A stretch of DNA of 64,000 nt, taken from contig OZ241383.1 in assembly GCA_965200775.1 (NCBI GenBank), positions 2,170,001-2,234,000 on the forward strand, read 5' to 3'. The position numbers were made by a program, and so were the translations under genes. The notes under the pieces were generated by a model. The model saw only the letters and a list, made by a program, of their open reading frames with translations. It ran no database searches and had not been told where the DNA came from. The DNA is from Poriferisocius sp965200775 (GTDB lineage Bacteria; Actinomycetota; Acidimicrobiia; Acidimicrobiales; Bin134). Shown here piece after piece: positions 50,251 through 57,572 of this stretch; positions within the stretch are counted from its first letter, which is position 1; each line of letters begins with the position of its first letter.

Positions 50251-51984
50251 CTAGCCGCCGGCTCCTGCCCGGAGAAGCTTGCCGGGGCGAGCCCCGGTGT
50301 CGGTTCCGTTGCGACGGGTCACCTGCCCGCTCACCAGCGTGGCCACGTACCCGGTGGCCCTCTGGTCGAAGCGCCGTCCCCCGGCCGGGAGATCGGCCAC
50401 CAGCTTGGGCGGGTGCAGGGTGAGCCGCTCATGGTCGATGACGTTGATGTCGGCCTTCATGCCCGGCTCCACCGTGCCCCGGTCTGTGAGACCGAACAGC
50501 CGGGCCGTGTCGTGCGACTGCTTGCGGACCACGTACTCCAAGGGGAGACGATCGCCCCGCTCGCGATCCCGGGCCCAGAAGGTGAGCAACCAGGTGGGCA
50601 TGGAGGCGTCGCAGATCGTGCCGCAGTGGGCCCCGCCGTCGGACAGGCCCGACACTCCCGAGGGGTGCAGGAACATCTCCCGCACCGCGTCGGCGTTGCC
50701 GTCGCTGTAGTTGAGGAACGGGAACAGCAGCAGCGCCCGACCATCGTCGTCCAGCAGCAGGTCGTAGAGCAGGTCCTCGGTCTCCCGGCCCTGGGATTGG
50801 GCCAGGGCCGCCACCGAACGCTCGGGGCCGGGCTCGTAGTCCGGGGGATCGCCCAGCACGTAGATCCGGTGGAGCTGGGTGCCCATGTACTCGGCGAACT
50901 GGTTGGTGAACGAACTCTGCTCCGACAGGATGGCCGCCTTGCGCTCGGGTCGGCGCAGCTCGGCTACCAGCTCGTCGAGCGGCAGATCGCCTACCTCGGC
51001 AAAGCTGGGACGGCTGCTGAAGGCGTGGTTGGTCTGAAGACCGATCAGGATTCCGTTGCAGCGGGGGGCTATCTGGGGGTGGAGCTGGGCTCCCTCGGCG
51101 GCGGCCTCGGCCGATAGGTCCATGATCTCCCGCCACAGCTCGGGGGCGGCGTCCACCTGCACCAGAGCGAAGGTGACAGGGCGACCGGTGGCCGCCGACA
51201 GCCGCCGCATCCAGTCCACCTCCTTGGCCGGAGCGGCCAGGTCTTCACCGATCACACCGGCGGGGGCCAGCTCGTACAGACCGTGGCCCACCTCGGCCAG
51301 AGCCTCACCGATGCCGAACAGCTCGTCCTCGGCGGCGTAGGTGCCGGGCACCGGCTCGCCGTCGATGGCGGTGTGGGCGATGGTGCGCGACGTGGAGAAG
51401 CCGAAGGCCCCTGCTCGCAGAGCGTCGGCCACGATGTTTCGCATCTCTGTGATGTCCTCGGGGGTGGCGGGTTCGTTGCGGGCCCCCCGCTCGCCCATTA
51501 CGTAGGCCCGCACCGCGCCGTGGGGCACCTGGCAGCCGATGTCGAGCGACAGGGGCTTGCGCTCCAGGGCATCGAGGTACTCAGGGAAGGTCTCCCACTC
51601 CCAGGTGATGCCCTCCGAAAGGGCGGCGCCGGGAATGTCCTCCACCCCTTCCATGAGCTGGATGAGCCACTCCTCGGTGCCGGGCCGCACCGGAGCGAAA
51701 CCCACACCGCAGTTGCCCATCATCACCGTGGTTACCCCGTGGTGGGCCGACGGCTCCAGAATCGGGTCCCACGTCACCTGGCCGTCGTAGTGGGTGTGGC
51801 AGTCCACGAAACCGGGGGTCACCAGCAGCCTGGTGGCGTCGATGACCTCTCTGGCCTTCAGACCGGCTTCGCCGCCGGGATACACACCGGCGATTCGATC
51901 CCCATCTATGGCCACGTCTCCTGTGAACGGCTCGGCCCCGGTGCCGTCCACAATCAATCCACCCTTGATCACGACGTCGTGCAT
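50251..51984 (-). CDS. N-acyl-D-amino-acid deacylase-like amidohydrolase (copy 2)
   Basis: This 577-aa paralogue of the neighbouring gene shares the blocks VDCHTHYDGQVTWD, MGNCGVGFAPVRPGTEEWLI, GERGARNEPATP, FSTSRTIAHTAIDGEPVPGT and SDGGAHCGTICDASMPTWLL. The central segments differ more, suggesting altered substrate choice after duplication. The genes are 63 bp apart on one strand and probably co-transcribed, with this one first. Confidence 0.9.
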   Translation of the reverse strand: MHDVVIKGGLIVDGTGAEPFTGDVAIDGDRIAGVYPGGEAGLKAREVIDATRLLVTPGFVDCHTHYDGQVTWDPILEPSAHHGVTTVMMGNCGVGFAPVRPGTEEWLIQLMEGVEDIPGAALSEGITWEWETFPEYLDALERKPLSLDIGCQVPHGAVRAYVMGERGARNEPATPEDITEMRNIVADALRAGAFGFSTSRTIAHTAIDGEPVPGTYAAEDELFGIGEALAEVGHGLYELAPAGVIGEDLAAPAKEVDWMRRLSAATGRPVTFALVQVDAAPELWREIMDLSAEAAAEGAQLHPQIAPRCNGILIGLQTNHAFSSRPSFAEVGDLPLDELVAELRRPERKAAILSEQSSFTNQFAEYMGTQLHRIYVLGDPPDYEPGPERSVAALAQSQGRETEDLLYDLLLDDDGRALLLFPFLNYSDGNADAVREMFLHPSGVSGLSDGGAHCGTICDASMPTWLLTFWARDRERGDRLPLEYVVRKQSHDTARLFGLTDRGTVEPGMKADINVIDHERLTLHPPKLVADLPAGGRRFDQRATGYVATLVSGQVTRRNGTDTGARPGKLLRAGAGG

Positions 51985-52061
51985 CGCTCCATGCTAGATG
52001 GTTCTTGCCGTGGGCACCGTTTCGGAGGGAACACAGCCCGGCGCTGGGGTAACGTCGGGGC

Positions 52062-52412
52062 ATGGCTGAGATCACCGTTTATCACAACCCTGGTTGAGGC
52101 AAGTCCCGAGGCGCGCTCGAAATCCTCGAGTCGCGCGGCGTCGAGTTCGACGTGGTCCGCTACCTAGACAACCCGCTCTCTGGAACCGACCTGGCCCGGT
52201 TCCTGGAGATGCTGCCCGGCGAGCCGTCCGAGCTGGTCCGCCAGGACAACAACTTCAAGAAGCTCGGCCTCGACATTGGCGACTACCAAAGCGCCGAGCA
52301 GGTGACCGACCTTCTGGTGGAACACCCCAAGCTGATGCAGCGCCCCGTGGTTGTTCGGGGTGACCGGGCGGTCATCGCCCGACCCTCCGAGTTGGTGGAA
52401 GAACTGCTGTGA
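52062..52412 (+). CDS. ArsC/Spx-family reductase with in-frame TGA at the catalytic cysteine (probable selenoprotein)
   Basis: Read from the ATG at 52062, the frame encodes M-A-E-I-T-V-Y-H-N-P-G, then TGA (52095-52097), then G-K-S-R-G-A-L-E-I-L-E and on to the stop at 52410-52412 with no other interruption. The TGA is codon 12, exactly the position of catalytic Cys12 in E. coli ArsC (ITIYHNPACGTSR). The rest is a normal ArsC-family protein (116 aa in all), with LDNPLSGTDLARFLEML, NNFKKLGLD, LLVEHPKLMQRPVVV and IARPSE. Insertion of selenocysteine is the best explanation. Hairpins just downstream could act as the SECIS. The stop overlaps the next gene's GTG. A sequencing error (TGC to TGA) or a fresh nonsense mutation is the alternative. 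Confidence 0.85.
52111..52145 (+). promoter_or_regulatory. Candidate bacterial SECIS hairpins after the TGA codon
   Basis: Two alternative stem-loops lie in the right place. The first pairs GCGCGCTCGA (52111-52120) with TCGAG and CGCGC (52126-52136), leaving one bulged T (52131) and a 5-nt loop AATCC. The second pairs CTCGA (52125-52129) with TCGAG (52141-52145) around an 11-nt loop starting GT, 33 nt after the TGA. The second fits the usual G/GU-at-loop-start pattern better; the first is more stable. Assessed by eye. Confidence 0.45.
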
Positions 52413-53188
52413 GAACACGGTCGGCGCCGGAGGAGTTCGGGAAGCTTGCAGACATCGCCGCGCCGGCCACCGACGTCGAGGGCGTCGAGGGCATGGTCGA
52501 GGGGCGTTACGTGGTGGCCGGTCCCGATGGGCGGCCCTTCCCGGTGGCCGCTGTGTGGCGGCGGGTGCTGGCCCGGCTCATGGACGCCGTCACCGTGTTC
52601 TTCATCCAGTGGATGCTCACCATCATCCAGCTCCTATGGTTCATGGACAGCGTTTCCAACCGGTGGCAGCCGGACCCCTGGGGTCGGGCATCGGCCGCCT
52701 TGCTCGGCTACGTGTTCTTCCACTTCGTCTACACCATGGTCTTCTTGCGTTGGAATGAAGGCCAGACCCCGGCCATGGACCTGATGAACCTCCGAGCGGT
52801 GCGAACCCGTGACGGCAGCCACCTGGGGCTGAGACATTGTGCCGCCCGCTGGCTGGTGGGCGGGGTGGGGTGGCTGGTGCCCCCGGTGCTGTTCGGCGGG
52901 CTGGTGGTGAACGCCGCCACTTATGTGGTGGCACCCGCCGACCGGCGGCGGCGCACGGTGTCGGACTGGCTGGCCGGGACCACGGTCATCGCCTACGACC
53001 GCGACAAGGAAGACCCCGAGGACGCATCCGAGGTGGTGCTCGACGAGTTCGGCGAACCGATGTCGGTACGGGCCCAGATCCGGCGCAAATACGGGTTGTA
53101 CGGGCTCTTCGGAGGCATGGTTGGCCTTCCCGGCCGCCGGGGCAATCGCCGTCCCCCGAGCGAGCGTCCACCACGGGATTCCCAATAG
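52409..53188 (+). CDS. RDD family membrane protein
   Basis: This 259-aa protein has the RDD motif at the start of the domain (VLARLMDAVTVFFIQWML), two to three membrane helices (VFFIQWMLTIIQLLWF, ALLGYVFFHFVYTMVFL, VGWLVPPVLFGGLVVNAA) and the conserved GQTPAMDLMNLRAVR and RRRRTVSDWLAGT regions. The C-terminus is a charged cytoplasmic tail. The GTG start overlaps the ArsC-like stop by four bases, so they are made together. RDD proteins are of uncertain function, some linked to transport. Confidence 0.9.
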   Translation: MRTRSAPEEFGKLADIAAPATDVEGVEGMVEGRYVVAGPDGRPFPVAAVWRRVLARLMDAVTVFFIQWMLTIIQLLWFMDSVSNRWQPDPWGRASAALLGYVFFHFVYTMVFLRWNEGQTPAMDLMNLRAVRTRDGSHLGLRHCAARWLVGGVGWLVPPVLFGGLVVNAATYVVAPADRRRRTVSDWLAGTTVIAYDRDKEDPEDASEVVLDEFGEPMSVRAQIRRKYGLYGLFGGMVGLPGRRGNRRPPSERPPRDSQ

Positions 53189-53252
53189 GGTCGCGATTCG
53201 CTTACCATGTCAGCCACATTGAGGACAGCCCATAAACGACGGGGGGAATACC

Positions 53253-54323
53253 GTGGAAGCTGAGCGTCCGCTGCTGGAGGTCGAGGACCTCCGCACCTAC
53301 TTCGACACGCCGCGGGGAATCCTCAAGGCGGTGGACGGGGTGAGCTTCTCGCTGGACAAAGGCGAGACCATCGGCATCGTGGGTGAGTCGGGTTCTGGCA
53401 AGTCGGTTCTGGTCCGCTCGATCATGAACATCCTTACCAGCAACGCCATCGTCCCCGACGGCTCCAAGGTGATCTTCGATGGCAAGGACACCCGCAACCT
53501 GAGCCGGAGCGAGGCCAAGCACTTCTGGGGCACCCAGATGGCGATGATCTTCCAGGACCCGATGACCTCTCTCAACCCGGTGAAGAAGGTGGGGATCCAG
53601 ATCACCGAGTCCATCCGCTACCACCTGCAGGCCTCAAAGCAGGAGGCCATGGAGCGGGCCCTGGAGTTGATGGTGCAGGTGGGCATCCCCGAACCCCGCA
53701 AGCGGCTCAAGGAGTACCCACACCAGTTGTCGGGGGGGATGCGCCAGCGGGTCACCATCGCCATCGCCTTGGCCTGCAACCCCAAGCTGCTGATCGCCGA
53801 CGAACCCACCACCGCTCTCGACGTGACGGTGCAGAAACAGATCCTCGACCTCTTGGGGTCGCTCCAGGACGAGTTGGGCATGGCCATGATCCTCATCACC
53901 CACGATCTGGGCGTGGTGGCCGGACGGGCCCGGCGCATCGGGGTGATGTACGCCGGGAAGATGGTCGAGACCGCCGACACCTCCACCCTTTTCCACCATA
54001 TGAGCCACCCGTACACCGAGGCGCTGTTCAAGTCGATCCCCCGGGTGGAGCACTCCAGCCACACCCGGCTGGACGCCATCAGCGGACGGCCGCCGGACAT
54101 GGTGCAGAAGCTGGTGGGTTGCCGGTTCGCACCCCGCTGCCGCTACGCCCAGCCCCAGTGCGTGACCGACGAGCCAGAGCTGTATGACGCCGGTCAACCC
54201 GGCCACAAGCAAGCCTGCTTCTTCCCGGTGGGAACTGCGGAGAACCAGCAGGCGCTGGCCACCAACCAGGAGGCCGGGGTCACTGCGGCCGGCCTCGATC
54301 TGCACGCCGCCGCAATCTCATAG
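53253..54323 (+). CDS. Oligopeptide/dipeptide ABC transporter ATPase (OppD/DppD type)
   Basis: This 356-aa ATPase has Walker A GESGSGKSV, the Q-loop MIFQDPMTSLNP, signature LSGGMRQRV, Walker B LLIADEPTTALD, switch ILITHDLGVV and the C-terminal Opp domain with the cysteine-rich iron-sulfur-type motif CRFAPRCRYAQPQC. The GTG is preceded by GGGGGGAATACC. It pairs with the next ATPase gene, but no Opp permeases or binding protein are adjacent, so those subunits must lie elsewhere. Confidence 0.93.
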   Translation: MEAERPLLEVEDLRTYFDTPRGILKAVDGVSFSLDKGETIGIVGESGSGKSVLVRSIMNILTSNAIVPDGSKVIFDGKDTRNLSRSEAKHFWGTQMAMIFQDPMTSLNPVKKVGIQITESIRYHLQASKQEAMERALELMVQVGIPEPRKRLKEYPHQLSGGMRQRVTIAIALACNPKLLIADEPTTALDVTVQKQILDLLGSLQDELGMAMILITHDLGVVAGRARRIGVMYAGKMVETADTSTLFHHMSHPYTEALFKSIPRVEHSSHTRLDAISGRPPDMVQKLVGCRFAPRCRYAQPQCVTDEPELYDAGQPGHKQACFFPVGTAENQQALATNQEAGVTAAGLDLHAAAIS

Positions 54324-54341
54324 CCGAGGAGGACACGTCAG

Positions 54342-55358
54342 ATGGCAGGAACCGGTAAGGCCCACCTGAGGGGCGACCAAGCCCTGGTAACCGTTGAGGA
54401 CCTGGTGATGGAGTTCCCCGCGGGGCGCAGTGCGGTGGTCCACGCCGTTTCGGGCGTCAGCTTCGACATCCTCGAGGGCGAGACCCTGGGGGTGGTGGGC
54501 GAGTCGGGGTGCGGCAAGTCCACCACCGGGAGGGCGATGATGCAGTTGCCGCCGCCCACGGCGGGCTCGGTGCGCTTCGACGGAGTGGAGATGACCGAGC
54601 TGTCCAAGGAGGACCTGCGCCGCACCCGCACCCGGATGCAGATGATCTTCCAGGACCCGATCTCGTCGCTCAACCCCCGGCGCAAGGTGAAGGACATCGT
54701 GGCCGAGGGCCTGTCCATCTGGCACAACGACACCGGCAAGCTGGCCACGAGCCGGGTTGACGAGGTGCTCGATGCGGTGGGGCTCGACCCCGAAGTGGTG
54801 GGCGACCGCCGACCCCATCAGTTCTCCGGCGGCCAGTGCCAGCGCATCTGCATCGCTCGGGCGCTGGTGCTCGACCCCAAGGTGATTATCTGCGACGAGC
54901 CGGTTTCGGCTCTGGACGTGTCGGTGCAGGCGCAGATCCTCAACCTGCTCGAGGACATGAAGGCCCGGTACGGGCTAACGCTGGTGTTTATCGCCCACGA
55001 CTTGGCCGTGGTGAAGAACATCTCCGACCGGGTGGTGGTGATGTACCTGGGCAAGGTGTGCGAGGTGGCCGCCCCCGACACCCTCTACGTCCATCCCGCA
55101 CACCCCTACACCGACGTGTTGCTGGCCTCCATTCCCGAGCCAGACCCCGATCACCCGGTTTCCGACCGCCAGATCGAGGGCGAGCTGCCGTCACCGATCA
55201 ACCCCCCGTCGGGGTGCCGGTTCCGCACCCGGTGCGAGAAGGTTCAGGACCGGTGCTCGGAGGAGGAGCCCGTGCTCAAGGAGATCGCCCCCGATCACTA
55301 CGTGGCCTGCCACTTCCCCAACGAGGTTCCGGTGGGCATCTCCAGCAACGGAAGCTGA
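54342..55358 (+). CDS. Oligopeptide/dipeptide ABC transporter ATPase (OppF/DppF type)
   Basis: This 338-aa ATPase has Walker A GESGCGKSTTG, MIFQDPISSLNPRR, signature FSGGQCQRICIA, Walker B VIICDEPVSALD, FIAHDLAVVK and the C-terminal CRFRTRCEKVQDRC motif. It is 18 bp after the OppD-type gene with a strong GAGGAGGA ribosome site. The pair would form the two nucleotide-binding domains of one peptide importer. Confidence 0.93.
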   Translation: MAGTGKAHLRGDQALVTVEDLVMEFPAGRSAVVHAVSGVSFDILEGETLGVVGESGCGKSTTGRAMMQLPPPTAGSVRFDGVEMTELSKEDLRRTRTRMQMIFQDPISSLNPRRKVKDIVAEGLSIWHNDTGKLATSRVDEVLDAVGLDPEVVGDRRPHQFSGGQCQRICIARALVLDPKVIICDEPVSALDVSVQAQILNLLEDMKARYGLTLVFIAHDLAVVKNISDRVVVMYLGKVCEVAAPDTLYVHPAHPYTDVLLASIPEPDPDHPVSDRQIEGELPSPINPPSGCRFRTRCEKVQDRCSEEEPVLKEIAPDHYVACHFPNEVPVGISSNGS

Positions 55359-55385
55359 GCGGCGGCTGATTCCCAAGCGGCCGGC

Positions 55386-55817
55386 TCAGAACTTGTAGCG
55401 ATAGACGTTGGTGTCGCGGATCACGAAGCCGAGCTTCTGGTAGAGGCGGTTGGCTGCCTCCCGAGACGGTCGGGAGGTCAGGTCCACGGTCACCGCCCCG
55501 GCCTCTCGGGCCAACTCCAGCGCCGCCTCGCTGAGCGCCCGGCCCACCCCTTGTCCTCGGCTCTGCTCATCCACCACCACGTCCTCAATCATGGCCCGCA
55601 ACCCGGTGGGAATTCGTACCAGCACCAGGGTGAGGCTGCCCATGATGACGCCATCCACACGGGCCACCAGCAACCGGGTGGCATCGGAGGCCGCGATGGC
55701 ATCTATGGCGTCTGCCGGCGGCGGTGGGTTGGACGACGACAGCTGGGGGGTCAGCCGCTCGAACGCCGCCAACAGCTCGGGGGCTACGTGGGTGGCCTCG
55801 GTGATCTCAACCGCCAT
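55386..55817 (-). CDS. GNAT-family N-acetyltransferase
   Basis: This 143-aa acetyltransferase has the acetyl-CoA binding loop DEQSRGQGVGRALSEAAL, beta-bulge strand MIEDVVVDE and the C-terminal NRLYQKLGFVIRDTNVYRYKF. It ends convergently with the OppF-type gene and is divergent from the PAC2 gene. The substrate is unknown; similar small enzymes acetylate amines or protein N-termini. Confidence 0.88.
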   Translation of the reverse strand: MAVEITEATHVAPELLAAFERLTPQLSSSNPPPPADAIDAIAASDATRLLVARVDGVIMGSLTLVLVRIPTGLRAMIEDVVVDEQSRGQGVGRALSEAALELAREAGAVTVDLTSRPSREAANRLYQKLGFVIRDTNVYRYKF

Positions 55818-55940
55818 GGGCCGAGACTACCGGCGCGAGGAGAAGTCGCCGGGAACGAGGCGATAGTTTGAGCCGGTGCGATTGTGTTCGGTATTGGGGT
55901 ACCCGGTTGGCCTTGCCGAAATAGGTGAGGGGCAGGTCTG

Positions 55941-56831
55941 GTGGAGCTGATCACCTGGGTGGGCGAATCCCTCCGCCATCGACCGACCCTCGTGGCGGCC
56001 TTCACCGGCTGGAACGACGCCGGCGACGCTGCGTCCGGGGCCCTGGCCTGGATGGCCGACCGCTGGAACACCACCGAGTTGGCCACCCTCGACCCCGAGC
56101 CGTTCTACGACTTCGCCGAGACCCGGCCCCGTCTTGTGCTCGACGAGGACGGCAACCGTTCGCTGGATTGGCCCAGCAACAACCTCATCTCGGCCACGGT
56201 CAACCCCGCCGAAACCCCCGACGGCACCGAGACTGAGGTAGCGCTGCTGATGGGCAACGAGCCCCAGTTGAAGTGGCGCACGTTCTCCCAACAGATCGTA
56301 ACCATGGCCCGGCAGCTCGACAGCCCCCTAGTGGTGACCCTGGGTGCCCTGCTGGCCGAAGTACCTCATACCCGGCCCACCCCGGTGTACGGCAGCAGCG
56401 ACGACCCGGCAATGGCCTCCCGGTTGGGCCTCACTCCCTCGAGCTACGAGGGGCCCACCGGCATAGTGGGGGTGCTCCACAACGCCTGCGCCACCGCCGG
56501 ACTGCGCACCGCCTCGCTGTGGGCCGCAGTGCCGGACTACGCCTCGGCCATCCCCTCGCCCAAGGCATCCCTGGCTCTGATCCGCAGGCTGGGGACCCTT
56601 GTGGGCATTTCCCCCAACACGGCGGAGTTGGAAGAGATGGCCGAGAGCTACGAACAGCAGGTGTCGGAGCTGGCCGCCCAAGCCGACGAGACCCTCGACT
56701 ACATCACACAGCTCGAGCAGGCCTTCGACCAGGAGACCACCCAAACGGGTGAGATGGAGGAGATGCGCTCCACCGACCCCGGCAAGTTGGTCGACCAGAT
56801 CGAACAGTTCCTGCGAGACCAGCCAAGCTGA
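55941..56831 (+). CDS. PAC2 family protein (proteasome assembly chaperone-like)
   Basis: This 296-aa PAC2-domain protein reads RPTLVAAFTGWNDAGDAASGAL near the start, then LLMGNEPQLKWRTFSQQIVTMA, VTLGALLAEVPHTRPTPVYG, YEGPTGIVGVLHNACATAGLRTASLWAAVPDY and a coiled-coil C-terminus (LEEMAESYEQQVSELAAQADETLDYITQLEQ). Actinobacterial PAC2 proteins resemble archaeal and eukaryotic proteasome assembly factors. No proteasome core gene is adjacent; the only proteasome-like gene here is the 29.6-kb Ntn hydrolase. Confidence 0.9.
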   Translation: MELITWVGESLRHRPTLVAAFTGWNDAGDAASGALAWMADRWNTTELATLDPEPFYDFAETRPRLVLDEDGNRSLDWPSNNLISATVNPAETPDGTETEVALLMGNEPQLKWRTFSQQIVTMARQLDSPLVVTLGALLAEVPHTRPTPVYGSSDDPAMASRLGLTPSSYEGPTGIVGVLHNACATAGLRTASLWAAVPDYASAIPSPKASLALIRRLGTLVGISPNTAELEEMAESYEQQVSELAAQADETLDYITQLEQAFDQETTQTGEMEEMRSTDPGKLVDQIEQFLRDQPS

Positions 56832-56834
56832 AGG

Positions 56835-57572
56835 TCACTCGGCGGGGTCGTCTCGCCAGGGTGGGGTGCGGGGGTGGTCGAAGATGAACTCCACCGGCTC
56901 ACCCCTGATGGCAGCGAAAGCGTGGGACAGCCACCAGTCGCTTCCCAACATGCCGGAGGGCAGGTTGTCGGGACCGAAGAAGCCGACCTCGCTGCACTCC
57001 AACGGGTGAGCGTTCAGCTCGCCGCCCACGGCCCGGCACAGAAAAACCATTGAGTACATGGGGACCGAAGTGAATCCCCGGCGAAGACCGTCGTGGATGG
57101 CGATGGGCCGCAGCACCTCGCACATGATGCCGGTCTCCTCGTACACCTCCTTCACTACCACTTCGGACGGGGAGTAACCCACGTCGGCCCATCCGGTGGG
57201 GTACAGCCACACCCCGGAGTCGGCCCGCTGCACCAGCAGGATCTCGTCGTCGCCGTTGCCCACCACCGCGCCCACCGCAACCTTGGGGGTGACGTAGCCC
57301 GGGATCCCGTCGCCCACCGACTTCATCCACTCGGCGTACAAGTCCTCCTCCGACCATCCCGTGCTGAGCGTGGCGGCTATGTCCGCAGCCACGTGCAGCA
57401 CCTCCTCGAACCGCTCCTGCTCGTATTGGTTTCGGGTGAACGCAAGCCCGGTGCGGGCGATCCCGGCCAGGGCCTCCGACCACCGCCGCAGGTCACCGGG
57501 CCCCGGCACCGACTCCCTGTCCCCGGTCATCGGGACACCCGAGCCGGATCCCGGCCTAGTGGGGGCTGTCAT
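56835..57572 (-). CDS. NUDIX hydrolase with N-terminal helical domain
   Basis: This 245-aa protein has an N-terminal NUDIX_N-like region (WSEALAGIARTGLAFTRNQYEQERFEEVLHVAADIAA) and a C-terminal Nudix fold. The Nudix helix reads GWADVGYSPSEVVVKEVYEETGI: the KEVYEETGI core with metal-binding glutamates is intact, while the Glu after the first Gly pair is Tyr, common in this subgroup. It overlaps the glnD start by four bases. The substrate is probably a nucleotide sugar or ADP-ribose-like compound (inferred). Confidence 0.88.
   Translation of the reverse strand: MTAPTRPGSGSGVPMTGDRESVPGPGDLRRWSEALAGIARTGLAFTRNQYEQERFEEVLHVAADIAATLSTGWSEEDLYAEWMKSVGDGIPGYVTPKVAVGAVVGNGDDEILLVQRADSGVWLYPTGWADVGYSPSEVVVKEVYEETGIMCEVLRPIAIHDGLRRGFTSVPMYSMVFLCRAVGGELNAHPLECSEVGFFGPDNLPSGMLGSDWWLSHAFAAIRGEPVEFIFDHPRTPPWRDDPAE

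Noticed and set aside
52152..52412. ArsC-like gene as a truncated ORF starting at the internal GTG
   Set aside because: This start would drop the whole active-site loop, while the upstream frame encodes the conserved YHNP motif; the TGA-readthrough model explains both parts.
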